Position numbers and translations under genes: made by a program. Under the pieces are notes generated by a model. The model ran no database searches, was not told the DNA's origin, and worked only from the letters and a program-made list of their open reading frames with translations. 64,000 nucleotides of DNA from Bacteroidales bacterium (GTDB taxonomy: Bacteria; Bacteroidota; Bacteroidia; Bacteroidales; UBA932): positions 124,001 through 188,000 of the forward strand of contig JAKSJN010000004.1 of the NCBI GenBank assembly GCA_024402135.1. Direction: 5' to 3'. Positions 17,778 to 27,100 of this stretch are shown here, in pieces (positions within the stretch are counted from its first letter, which is position 1; each line of letters starts with the position of its first letter).

Positions 17778-19331
17778 ATGACCACATTAAGACATCTTGT
17801 CCTGTCAGTATTGCTGGCAGTGACTCCGCTTCTTTCAGCATTCGCCTATGACGATGGTCTGAAGCGCAGCACACCTGAGGCCGAGGGTATAAGCTCGCAG
17901 GCTATCGAGAAGTTCTTTGCAGACCTCGATGAGTCAGGCCTTGAGGTTCACAGCATCATGATCCTCCGTCACGACAAGGTCATTGCAGAGCATTGGTGGG
18001 CTCCATATTCAGCTGATCTTACCCATGCGATGTATTCCGCTACAAAGACCTTCACTTCGATGGCAATAGGATTCGCCGTTCAGGAGGGCCTCATAAACAT
18101 CGAGGACCGCGTCATGGACTTCTTCCCGGAGCTTCTTCCGGAGAAGATCTCACCGCAGCTCGAGGCTCTCAAGGTCAAGCACCTCCTCAGCATGAGCGTA
18201 GGACATAAGAGCACGTCTTATGCAGGTTCAGGCCTCCCGCAGGTGAAGTCTTTCCTTGCGGCAGAGTTCGAGTACGAACCGGGAACCCATTTCGCATATA
18301 ACATCACAGCCTCACACATGCTGTCGAATATCCTTCGCCGTGTGACAGGCATCACCATCTATGAGTATCTTTCCCCAAGGCTTCTTGAACCGCTCGGAAT
18401 CAAGGATATCGTATGGGAAATGGATAATGACGGTACCAACATGGGTAACGGAGGCATGCATCTCCGTACTTCCGATATGGCCAAGATGGGTATCTTCCTT
18501 AACAACAAGGGAAAGTGGAACGGCAAGCAGCTTCTCAACTCCGAGTGGATCGAGGCTGCGACCACTCCGAAGATATATCAGGTGGATCCGAATGGCCCGG
18601 TTGAGGATGCCAAGGATGACGGAGCGCAGGGCTATGGCTACCAGATATGGATGGGTCGCTGTGGTTCATATCGCGCAATCGGAGGCATGGGCCAGACCAT
18701 CATGGTATTCCCTGGAAAGGATTTTGTCGTTGTCTCTACCTGTGCTCTCCGTGACGAGGCAAAGTTCAACGAGATCATCTACTCGATGCTTCCTGCCCTC
18801 ACTGACAAGAAGCTCAAGGAACGCAAGGGCTTCGATATCAACCAGGCGATCGCGAAGTATAACCTCCCTATGCCGTTCGAGCCAAGTGCAGAGCCTGTAC
18901 TCAAGTCATGTGCGAAGCGTTACTCTATGCTTCAGAATGCGTACGGAATAGAGAACGTGTATTTCCGCTTTGATGCAAAGGGCGACTGCTATATGACTTT
19001 CGTGGCAGGAGCTGCTGTAAGCAATATCCCGTTTGCACTTGATGGATGGAAAGTAGGTACCACCGACCGCAAGATGATCTTTGCCCGTTCATCATATCCG
19101 AACCTGTCAGGCGTCACTCCTTACTACACCAACGGCAGCTGCTCATGGACAAAGGACGGAAAGCTCAATGCCCGTTACATCTCCATGTTCAATCCAGGAG
19201 TTCAGGAGGATTTCCAGATTTCATTCAATGGTGACGAACTGGTGATCGAGGTGCTTCCTGCAGCGGGCCCTCAGCCAGGTGCCCCAGGCAGAGCCCAGGC
19301 ACCGGTAATCCTCAAGGGTGTAATCGAGTAG
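17778..19331 (+). CDS. secreted serine hydrolase of the beta-lactamase (class C) superfamily
   Basis: A 517-residue protein with a signal peptide cleaved near residue 23 (LLSAFA). The serine beta-lactamase/PBP fold is recognisable: SATK at residues 87-90 supplies the nucleophile Ser87 and Lys90, and the FAYNITASHML stretch corresponds to the Tyr motif. The GYGYQIWMG...GGMGQ block replaces the usual KTG/HxG strand. A C-terminal extension (about 370-517) is not part of the catalytic fold. Such proteins are often esterases or peptidases; beta-lactam resistance should not be assumed. It is convergent with the M16 gene, with only 6 bp between the stop codons. Confidence 0.88.
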   Translation: MTTLRHLVLSVLLAVTPLLSAFAYDDGLKRSTPEAEGISSQAIEKFFADLDESGLEVHSIMILRHDKVIAEHWWAPYSADLTHAMYSATKTFTSMAIGFAVQEGLINIEDRVMDFFPELLPEKISPQLEALKVKHLLSMSVGHKSTSYAGSGLPQVKSFLAAEFEYEPGTHFAYNITASHMLSNILRRVTGITIYEYLSPRLLEPLGIKDIVWEMDNDGTNMGNGGMHLRTSDMAKMGIFLNNKGKWNGKQLLNSEWIEAATTPKIYQVDPNGPVEDAKDDGAQGYGYQIWMGRCGSYRAIGGMGQTIMVFPGKDFVVVSTCALRDEAKFNEIIYSMLPALTDKKLKERKGFDINQAIAKYNLPMPFEPSAEPVLKSCAKRYSMLQNAYGIENVYFRFDAKGDCYMTFVAGAAVSNIPFALDGWKVGTTDRKMIFARSSYPNLSGVTPYYTNGSCSWTKDGKLNARYISMFNPGVQEDFQISFNGDELVIEVLPAAGPQPGAPGRAQAPVILKGVIE

Positions 19332-19337
19332 GGGAGA

Positions 19338-20573
19338 CTAGAGAAATATAAGGCGGGACAGCTTGGATGGGTCGAAGGTCCTCTGAGCTGTCTTTTTTAT
19401 ATCCTCGGCTGTGATGGCCTCGATGGCCTTGCGGTTTTCCTGGTCACTGGACACTCTTCCAAAGCAAAGGAGGCTCTTGCCCATGGAAAGGCACTGGGTT
19501 TCTCCGTTGTCGGATCCGACTGCAAGCTGGCCGAGCAATTGCTTTTTTGCGGCTTTCAACTTGGCCGGAGTGAGTTCCTTGGTCCTCAGCGCTTCCAGAT
19601 GCTTGTCAACGACACTGAGGCAACGATCCAGATTCTCTTTGTCGCACCCCAGAGCGATTGCCATTATACCGGTGTCGGAGTACTGTGTGTATGAGCATTC
19701 TACACCATAGACCCATCCGTTCTTCTCGCGCAGCTCGCTGTTGAGCAGGGAATTCGATGACGGACCTCCCAGAATGTTGGACAGCAGCACGGCGGTCAGC
19801 CTTTCATGCTCCTCGTACAATGAAGGGGCGGACGATCCGATTACGGCATTGACCTCATGATTGTGTTTGTCCACCGTCTCGTTGAATACGCTGATCTCGA
19901 CTCCTCCTGCTGGTGTGCAGTCCGGCTCTGCAGGAACTCCTGTGTGGCCATGGAAATATCTGTCGCAGATCTGCTGTGCAATCTTCTCCAGCTTTTTCTC
20001 TTCAATGTCGGCAACGATGCTGAGAGCCATGCGCTCCGGGATGAAAAACTTCTCGGAGAAGGACTTGAGCTCGTCATGTCCGATCTTCTTTACACTCTTT
20101 GCTGTGCCGAGAATCGGATATCCAAGTGGATGCCCGGCGAACAGTTTCTCTTCGAATCTGTCGAATATGTCGTCGGCGGGACTGTCCTTGTAGGATTGGA
20201 TCTCCTCGATGACCACGCCTTTCTCGGTCTCTACCTCCTTGGATGGAAAGCTTGCCGAAGTCGCCAGTTCCAGCAGCAGGTCAACCGCTTTCCTGAGATC
20301 TTCTTTAAGAACTGTGGCGTGAATCACGATTTCTTCCTTTGTCGTGTATGCATTGAGTTCACCGCCGAGCCTTTCCAGGCGGCCGTTGATGGTACGGGCG
20401 GTCTTCTTCGCTGTCCCTTTGAAGATAGTATGTTCGGTGAAGTGGGCGATTCCGTTATGAAAGCCTTCCTCATTGCGGGTTCCGCACCTGAGGCTGAGAG
20501 AGCAGTAGGCTACGGCCTTGCCGCCTTGCTTCACCGCATAGCGGACTCCGCTTTCAGTCGTTCCTCCTATCAT
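19338..20573 (-). CDS. M16 family zinc metallopeptidase
   Basis: A 411-residue single-unit M16B (processing-peptidase-like) protein. The inverted zinc motif HFTEH is intact (His44, Glu47, His48), and the downstream Glu lies in EKGVVIEEIQ. The second half contains the inactive-domain stretch with a conserved WVYGV. There is no signal peptide, so it is probably cytoplasmic. The start codon overlaps the stop of the upstream gene by four bases, implying coupling. A plus-strand terminator is embedded in its 3' end. Confidence 0.92.
   Translation of the reverse strand: MIGGTTESGVRYAVKQGGKAVAYCSLSLRCGTRNEEGFHNGIAHFTEHTIFKGTAKKTARTINGRLERLGGELNAYTTKEEIVIHATVLKEDLRKAVDLLLELATSASFPSKEVETEKGVVIEEIQSYKDSPADDIFDRFEEKLFAGHPLGYPILGTAKSVKKIGHDELKSFSEKFFIPERMALSIVADIEEKKLEKIAQQICDRYFHGHTGVPAEPDCTPAGGVEISVFNETVDKHNHEVNAVIGSSAPSLYEEHERLTAVLLSNILGGPSSNSLLNSELREKNGWVYGVECSYTQYSDTGIMAIALGCDKENLDRCLSVVDKHLEALRTKELTPAKLKAAKKQLLGQLAVGSDNGETQCLSMGKSLLCFGRVSSDQENRKAIEAITAEDIKKTAQRTFDPSKLSRLIFL
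19357..19398 (+). terminator. plus-strand intrinsic terminator inside the opposite-strand M16 gene
   Basis: GACAGCT (19357-19363) pairs with AGCTGTC (19386-19392) and is followed directly by six T (19393-19398). It lies 26 bp after the stop of the beta-lactamase-fold gene and within the last ~60 bases of the convergent M16 coding sequence. The 7-bp stem can be lengthened by G-T pairs. The loop is 22 nt. Confidence 0.6.
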
Positions 20574-21445
20574 TTCCTGATGCTCTTTCTGATGAATCCG
20601 ATCTTTTTGATGTCGCTGTTGTTGAATCCCTCCGGATTGCGGGCGCTGATTCTTGACCGGCTGAAATAATACAGTTCGTGGGTGCGGGCGTTTATGAGCA
20701 TCTTGTAGCAGGGATTGCCGGTGACGGCATCGGTGGGACAGACCACGAAGCTTACCAGGGCATTCTGCCGGCCATCTGTGACGATCTCGTCAGCGTCATC
20801 CATAATCTCGATGTTATCGTCGAAATACTTGTTGCGGATGTCGGTGGCCAGAGCCCTGCTCAGGTCGTCTTCGGAGAAGATGATATGGCTGTTGCGGCAT
20901 TTCCATGGGGAAGAAATGGCTTCCAGACCTCTGTATCCGGCAAAATCCGATTCAGTGCACTTGACGGCAAACTCCTGGAGGATGTCGATCGCGGCTGCCA
21001 TCCATACCGACTCGCGTCCATCCGGGAACTGGGACGATGCGATTGGAAAATCACAGACATTGATGGCCTTGGCGATCTTGCTGCCCTTGCTGCGCTTGGA
21101 TGCACCTCCTTTGGAAAGATTGATCATGGTCACGCCGTTCCGCCTGCCGCGCATGTCTGTTCCGTAGGCGAACATGAGGAAATAATAGTCCGGGTTCTCC
21201 TTCAGCTGCTGATACTCCTCGAGAGTGCAGAATTCATATGGAGAGACCCTCCAGCGTGCTGAGATTTCCTGCTTGAGTATGTCATCGAGCATGGCGTTTC
21301 CTCCAGTGACAACTTTTGTGATCTTGGATGAGAAATCGCCTATGAGTACTTTCTTTGTGCTTATTTGGGCCTGCGCCGAAGCGACCACGGACGACATGCC
21401 GGCAAAACACAAAGCCAATATGATGAAACGTATGAATCTGTTCAT
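20570..21445 (-). CDS. secreted protein of unknown function
   Basis: I do not recognise the family of this 291-residue protein. A signal peptide is clear (residues about 1-25, ending SAQA). The mature part is mixed alpha/beta with no cysteine pairs or catalytic motif that I can identify. It starts with TKKVLIGDFSSKITK and is highly charged near GASKRSKGSKIAK. It is coupled by a 4-bp overlap to the M16 peptidase, with a good -7 box upstream at 21469. A periplasmic conserved Bacteroidales protein is the most that can be said. Confidence 0.75.
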   Translation of the reverse strand: MNRFIRFIILALCFAGMSSVVASAQAQISTKKVLIGDFSSKITKVVTGGNAMLDDILKQEISARWRVSPYEFCTLEEYQQLKENPDYYFLMFAYGTDMRGRRNGVTMINLSKGGASKRSKGSKIAKAINVCDFPIASSQFPDGRESVWMAAAIDILQEFAVKCTESDFAGYRGLEAISSPWKCRNSHIIFSEDDLSRALATDIRNKYFDDNIEIMDDADEIVTDGRQNALVSFVVCPTDAVTGNPCYKMLINARTHELYYFSRSRISARNPEGFNNSDIKKIGFIRKSIRK

Positions 21446-21468
21446 TTAATCTACGAATGATAACAACG

Positions 21469-21476
21469 CAAAGTTA
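21469..21476 (-). promoter_or_regulatory. -7 box for the secreted unknown/M16 unit
   Basis: The minus strand reads TAACTTTG, matching TAnnTTTG, 24 bp upstream of the start codon at 21445. It diverges from the dnaX promoter 24 bp away. Confidence 0.6.
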
Positions 21477-21499
21477 CGATAAAGTTCAAGATTTTTCCT

Positions 21500-21507
21500 T
21501 ACTTTTG
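21500..21507 (+). promoter_or_regulatory. -7 box immediately upstream of dnaX (predicts a leaderless or near-leaderless mRNA)
   Basis: TACTTTTG matches TAnnTTTG and ends only 4 bp before the dnaX ATG at 21512. With the usual distance, transcription would begin at or next to the start codon. Confidence 0.6.
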
Positions 21508-21511
21508 TAGT

Positions 21512-23308
21512 ATGTCAGATTATATCGTTTCCGCACGTAAGTACAGGCCGGACACATTCGAAACACTGATTGGACAGGACAATATCGCGAAGACCCTGAA
21601 GAACTCGATCGTCAGGGGGAAGCTTGCGCATGCATACCTGTTCTGCGGCCCGCGAGGTGTCGGTAAGACCAGTACCGCAAGAATCTTTGCGAAGACCATC
21701 AACTGCTCGAATCCGGGTCCTGACATGGAACCGTGCGGCGAGTGCGAGTCATGCAGATCCTTCGCTGAGGGACGTTCGTATTGCATACGTGAACTCGATG
21801 CGGCGTCCAACAATGGCGTAGACGATATCAAGGCCCTCATGGACCAGGTCCAGATGCCTCCGCAGGTGGGCCGGTACAGCGTATACATCATCGACGAGGT
21901 CCATATGCTCAGTACCTCGGCGTTCAACGCTTTCCTCAAGACCCTTGAGGAACCTCCTGCACACGCGATCTTCATTCTTGCCACGACCGAGAAGCACAAG
22001 ATTCTTCCGACCATTCTTTCCCGCTGCCAGACTTACGATTTCAGCCGTATCTCAGTCGGCGACATGGTCCGCAACCTCAGAGCCATAGCGGCCAAGGAAG
22101 GAATCACCATCGATGACGAATCTCTTCACATCATTGCTGGCAAGGCCGACGGAGCGATGCGCGATGCACTGACCATATTTGACCAGACCGTCGCTTTCTG
22201 CGGTACCGACGTCCATAGCGGGGACGTGATGAAGAATCTGAACGTTCTCGGATACGAGTATCATTTCCGTCTTGTGGACGCATTCCTGGCCGGAGACTAT
22301 GCATCGGCCATGCTGACATTCGATGAAATACTTGCAAAGGGTTTCAATTCGCAGCATTTCCTGTCTGCTCTGGGCTCGCATTTCCGCGACCTTATGGTCT
22401 GTGGCACAGCTGGCCTTGAATCACTTCTGGATATGCCTGATTCGTTGCGTCAGCGCTATGCAGCCCAGGCTGCTGCCTGCAGCTCAGGATTCCTTTTCCG
22501 GGCTCTCGGCATCGTGACCGCATGTGAGGCTTCGTACAAGAGCAGCCTGAATCAGCGCCTTCATATCGAATTCGCACTCATGCAGCTGAGCTTCCTCAAT
22601 GGAGGTGTACCAGCTTCGGCTCCGACAGTGGCTCCATCGGTGTCGGCAAGGGTGTCCGCTCCGGCTCCTGAACCGGTACATGCCCCTTCTGCCAAAACTG
22701 TTGAAACCCCTGTTTCTGAAGCTGCGGCGCCTAAGGCTGCCGAGCAGAAGACTCCTGTTCCGGAGTCTCCATCTGCGGCAGAGGATGTGAAGTCTGTGGC
22801 GGAGACAGCGAAGCCAGAAGCAAGGACACCGCGTGCCCGTCGTGGTGCTGTGAATACCGGTGCGTCGGTTTCACTCAACGCGATGCTGAATGAAGACAAA
22901 GAAGAGAAGATAGATTCCGCCGAAGAACAGGCAGAGGCGGTTGACATAAATACAGAACAGCTTGCCGCCGCTTGGAAGCAGCTCTCCGAGAAACAGCAGA
23001 AACCAAGGCTGAAAAGTGCGCTTGAACTTGCCAAGGTAGACCTGCTGGCCGGTGACGGCTATCAGACCGTTGAATTCGAGGTGTCCAATGAGGCACAGCG
23101 CAAGTGGATAGAGGAGAATCTCCTCAGGGAACTAGAGACCGATTTTCGCAAGTTCTGTGGAAATCCTCTCGTCCGTCTTCAGGTCCGCGTGGCGGAGACC
23201 TTGGAAGTACAGAAAGCTTATCTCCCGCGGGAGAAGGCCGAGGAACTTATGTCAAAGCATGAAGAAGTCCGATTGCTCATCAAGGATTTCGGACTCGATA
23301 CAAAATAG
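21512..23308 (+). CDS. dnaX: DNA polymerase III subunits gamma/tau
   Basis: This is the 598-residue clamp-loader ATPase. The start MSDYIVSARKYRP is the family's N-terminus, which fixes the start codon. The Walker A motif is GPRGVGKTS, the zinc module is CSNPG...CGECESC, DEVHML is Walker B, and sensor 1 lies in FILATTEKHKI. Domain III ends near residue 365. A long Pro/Ala/Glu-rich linker (about 370-490) leads to a C-terminal domain. No A-rich slippery site with hairpin was identified, so only the full product is predicted. lptB follows after 6 bp. Confidence 0.96.
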   Translation: MSDYIVSARKYRPDTFETLIGQDNIAKTLKNSIVRGKLAHAYLFCGPRGVGKTSTARIFAKTINCSNPGPDMEPCGECESCRSFAEGRSYCIRELDAASNNGVDDIKALMDQVQMPPQVGRYSVYIIDEVHMLSTSAFNAFLKTLEEPPAHAIFILATTEKHKILPTILSRCQTYDFSRISVGDMVRNLRAIAAKEGITIDDESLHIIAGKADGAMRDALTIFDQTVAFCGTDVHSGDVMKNLNVLGYEYHFRLVDAFLAGDYASAMLTFDEILAKGFNSQHFLSALGSHFRDLMVCGTAGLESLLDMPDSLRQRYAAQAAACSSGFLFRALGIVTACEASYKSSLNQRLHIEFALMQLSFLNGGVPASAPTVAPSVSARVSAPAPEPVHAPSAKTVETPVSEAAAPKAAEQKTPVPESPSAAEDVKSVAETAKPEARTPRARRGAVNTGASVSLNAMLNEDKEEKIDSAEEQAEAVDINTEQLAAAWKQLSEKQQKPRLKSALELAKVDLLAGDGYQTVEFEVSNEAQRKWIEENLLRELETDFRKFCGNPLVRLQVRVAETLEVQKAYLPREKAEELMSKHEEVRLLIKDFGLDTK

Positions 23309-23314
23309 ATTGTG

Positions 23315-24094
23315 ATGATACTGCGTTGCGAGAATCTTGTCAAGAAGTACGGAGTCAGAACCGTCGTCAAGGGTGTATCAATGGAGGTGCATCAGGGAGA
23401 AATCGTGGGTTTCCTCGGCCCTAACGGCGCCGGCAAGACCACGAGTTTCTACATGGTGACCGGTCAGGTCGTGCCTAATGAAGGCAGGATTTTTCTTGAT
23501 GACATGGAGTTGACCTCTCTGCCTATGTACAAGCGCGCACAATTGGGCGTAGGCTATCTGCCCCAGGAAGCATCCGTGTTCCGCAAGATGTCAGTGGAGG
23601 ACAATATCATGTCCGTGATGGAGATTACCGGTGTGCCAAAGAAGGAACGCCAGGAAAGACTTGAATCCCTGATCGATGAGTTCAACCTGTCCAAGGTCCG
23701 CAAGAGTCTGGGTATCCAGCTTTCCGGAGGCGAGCGCCGCCGCTGCGAGATTGCACGTGCACTCAGCATCGATCCGAAGTTCATTCTTCTCGACGAGCCT
23801 TTTGCCGGTGTCGACCCTATTGCCGTCGAGGATATCCAGTATATCATAGCGAAACTGAAATACAAGAACATCGGAGTCATAATCACTGACCACAACGTAG
23901 GGGAGACCCTCGCCATCACCGACCGCGACTATCTCCTTTATGAAGGATCCATCCTGTGTCAGGGAACCCCTCAGGCTCTTGCCGGGGATCCCGACGTAAG
24001 AAAGAAGTATCTCGGATCCAACTTCGAATACAGACCGGCGGCTGCACTTGAACGTGCCCGCAGGGAGTATGAGGAAAAACAGCTACAACAATAA
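23315..24094 (+). CDS. lptB: LPS export ABC transporter ATP-binding protein
   Basis: LptB is the cytoplasmic ATPase of the LptBFG lipopolysaccharide extractor. The protein is about 259 residues, with Walker A GPNGAGKT, signature [10 protein letters not shown], Walker [14 protein letters not shown], and the H-loop His in ITDHNV. The start [18 protein letters not shown] is typical. An in-frame GTG (23312) directly precedes the ATG chosen here. LptF/G are not in the window. Confidence 0.94.
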   Translation: MILRCENLVKKYGVRTVVKGVSMEVHQGEIVGFLGPNGAGKTTSFYMVTGQVVPNEGRIFLDDMELTSLPMYKRAQLGVGYLPQEASVFRKMSVEDNIMSVMEITGVPKKERQERLESLIDEFNLSKVRKSLGIQLSGGERRRCEIARALSIDPKFILLDEPFAGVDPIAVEDIQYIIAKLKYKNIGVIITDHNVGETLAITDRDYLLYEGSILCQGTPQALAGDPDVRKKYLGSNFEYRPAAALERARREYEEKQLQQ

Positions 24095-24111
24095 CCTAAT
24101 TATATCGCATT

Positions 24112-27100
24112 ATGACCAAAAAAACTCTTATGAGAAGCCTTGCCGGAGTTGCCGTAGTTGCAGCTTCAGCTCTTTTCATGGCTTTCTCTTCAGGTCGTGA
24201 TTCGGAGCGCAAACTCCCTATCTACCTGAACACCAACTACAGTTTCGAGGAGCGTGCAGTGGATCTCGTATCCCGCCTTACCCTCGAAGAGAAGCAGAGC
24301 CTTCTCGGCAACAACATGGCTGCAGTGCCAAGACTCGGAATCAAGCAGTACAATGTTTGGAGCGAGGCACTTCACGGAGTCCTCGGTGGTGCACTTCCAC
24401 AGGTAGGCATCCAGGGTCCGACCTCATTCCCAGGCAGCGTTGCCCTCGGTTCAGCATGGGATCCGGATCTCGCAACTCTCGAGGCTTCCGTAATCGCTGA
24501 CGAGGCACGTGCAATCTTCAATACCGGCAGCAAGGGCCTTACCTTCTGGTGCCCTGTCATCGAGCCTATCCGTGACCCACGCTGGGGACGTACCGGTGAG
24601 TCTTTCGGTGAGGATCCTTATCTCATCGACGTGATCGGTAACGCATACATCCGTGGTTTCATGGGCAACGATCCTAAGTACATCAAGGCCGTTCCTACCG
24701 GAAAGCACTATTTCGCAAACAACAGTGAGTTCGACCGCCACGTCAGCAGTTCCAACATGGACGCCCGTGACATGCGTGAGTTCTATCTCCTTCCTTACAA
24801 GGCGCTCATCGAGAAGGGTAACCTCCCTTCAATCATGTCTTCTTACAATGCTGTAAACGGTGTGCCTACTTCAGCCAGCAAGTTCTACCTCGACACCATC
24901 GCCCGCAGAACCTACGGTATGGAAGGTTACATCACCGGTGACTGCCAGGCTATCAACGACATCTGGACCGGTCACTATTACAAGAACACCAGTGAGGAAG
25001 CTACTGCTGCAGGTCTTATCGCAGGTGTGGATTCAGACTGTGGCAGCGACTATCAGAGAAGCATGATCAGCGCCCTCAACCAGGGCCTCATGTCAATCAA
25101 TGACGTTGACCGTGCACTCGTAAACATGTTCAAGGTCCGCATGCGTACCGGTGAGTTCGACCCTACCAGCATGGTAGACTACTCGAAGTACCAGACCAAC
25201 GTTGTGAACTCTGTCGCTAACCAGGAGCTCGCAATGGAGGTTGCAACCCGTACCGCTGTCCTCCTCAAGAACAACGACCAGAGACTCCCTCTCAAGGCAT
25301 CTCAGATCAAGAAGATCGCCCTTATCGGACCTCAGGCCAACGATGTAGAACTCGGACCTTACTCAGGCCGTCCAGAGGCTACCAGCATGATCTCTCCTTA
25401 CCAGGGTATCACCCAGTACATCAAGGACAATAACCTTGATATCGAGGTAACCATGGCAGAGGGTGCAAACTCAAAGTCAAAGAGCAACATCCTTTACATC
25501 GGTCACTTCATCGTAACCAAGAAGGATGGTACCAAGATCAAGCGTGACGCTACCGTATGGGATGCATGCTCAGAGGGTGTGACCCACGGTTCAGGTATGG
25601 GTACCGAGGAGCAGGTACGTTCAATCGACGACGGCTCATGGACCATGTACAACAATGTTGACCTCAACAAGATCGACTCTCTTACCGTCAGCATCAACAT
25701 CCCTACCGAAGGTGGTATCGTCGAGGCTCGCGTAGATGGTCCTGACGGACGTCTTATCGCAACCATCGAGGCTACAAAGGCTTCAGGAATGCGCGTCGGT
25801 GGTGTTTACGGAGCTACCACACCTGTAACCGTAAGTGCGAATGACCTCGGTTTCGAGGGCGACGAGACTCTCTACCTCTGCTACCACGCACCTCAGGACG
25901 CTGAGATCGACGAGGCAACCCTCGCAGTCGCACGTGACGCTGATGTTGCCATCGTATTCGTAGGTACTGATGAGAACACCGCTACCGAGGAGGCTGACCG
26001 TCTTACCCTCCTTCTCCCTGGTAACCAGCCAGACCTTATCAAGGCTGTCGCTGCAGTCAACCCTAACACCGTGCTCGTCATGCAGACCCTCGGTTGTGTT
26101 GAGGTTGATGAGTTCAAGGATCTTCCTTCTATCAAGAGTATCCTCTGGACCGGTTACAACGGCCAGGCACAGGGTGCTGCCATTCCAAAGGTTCTCTTCG
26201 GAGACGTTACCCCTGGCGGTAAGCTCAACGCAACCTGGTACAAGAGCGTGAAGGAGCTTCCTGCAATCACCGACTACACCCTCCGCGGTGGCAACGGCAA
26301 GAACGGCCGTACCCTCTGGTACTATGAGAACGAGCCTTCATACGAGTTCGGTTACGGTATCTCTTACACCACTTTCGAGTACTCTAACATCTCTATCGAC
26401 AAGAAGGCTATCACCCCTATGGACAAGGTTGTCATCACCGCTGATGTTACCAACACCGGCAACTATGACGGCGACGAGGTTGTTCAGGTATATGTCCGCA
26501 CTCCAGACAGCCCTAAGGCACTCCAGAGACCTATCAAGCGTCTCAAGGGCTTCCAGAGAGTTACCATCCCTGTAGGTGCTACCAAGACCGTGGAGATCGA
26601 GATCGATGCCAAGGACCTCTGGTTCTGGGATATGGAGAACGACCGCATGACCTGGGATATGGGCAAGTACATCTTTGAGGTAGGCTCATCATCAAAGAAC
26701 ATCAAGGCCAGCCTCGAGGCTACCATGAGCGGCAAGTTCATCCCTGAGATCAAGACTCTCATCTCTGAGTGTGGTGTAAGCGTTATGCGCCCTGGCCAGA
26801 CCGCACAGACCACCTTCTCACTCGCCATGACCGATGACTCATTCTATGATGTCACCAAGGCTGCAGTGAAGTACATCAGCAGCAACCCTAACGTCGCTAC
26901 CGTAAGCGAGAGCGGTCTCGTTACCGCCAAGGGCATGGGTGTTGCTTCCATCACCGTAAAGGCAACCGTTAACGGCAAGACCCTCAGCGATACCTACGCT
27001 GTGAAGGTTATGCCTAACATGAGCCTCGCAAGCCTTACCGTTGACGGTAAGTCAATCCTCAAGAGCGGTGTCGCTCAGTACAGCATCGCAAAGAAGGCTG

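Noticed and set aside
17778..19331. Antibiotic-resistance beta-lactamase.
   Set aside because: Only the SxxK and part of the Tyr motif fit. The third motif is replaced and there is a long C-terminal extension, as in esterase or peptidase members of the fold.
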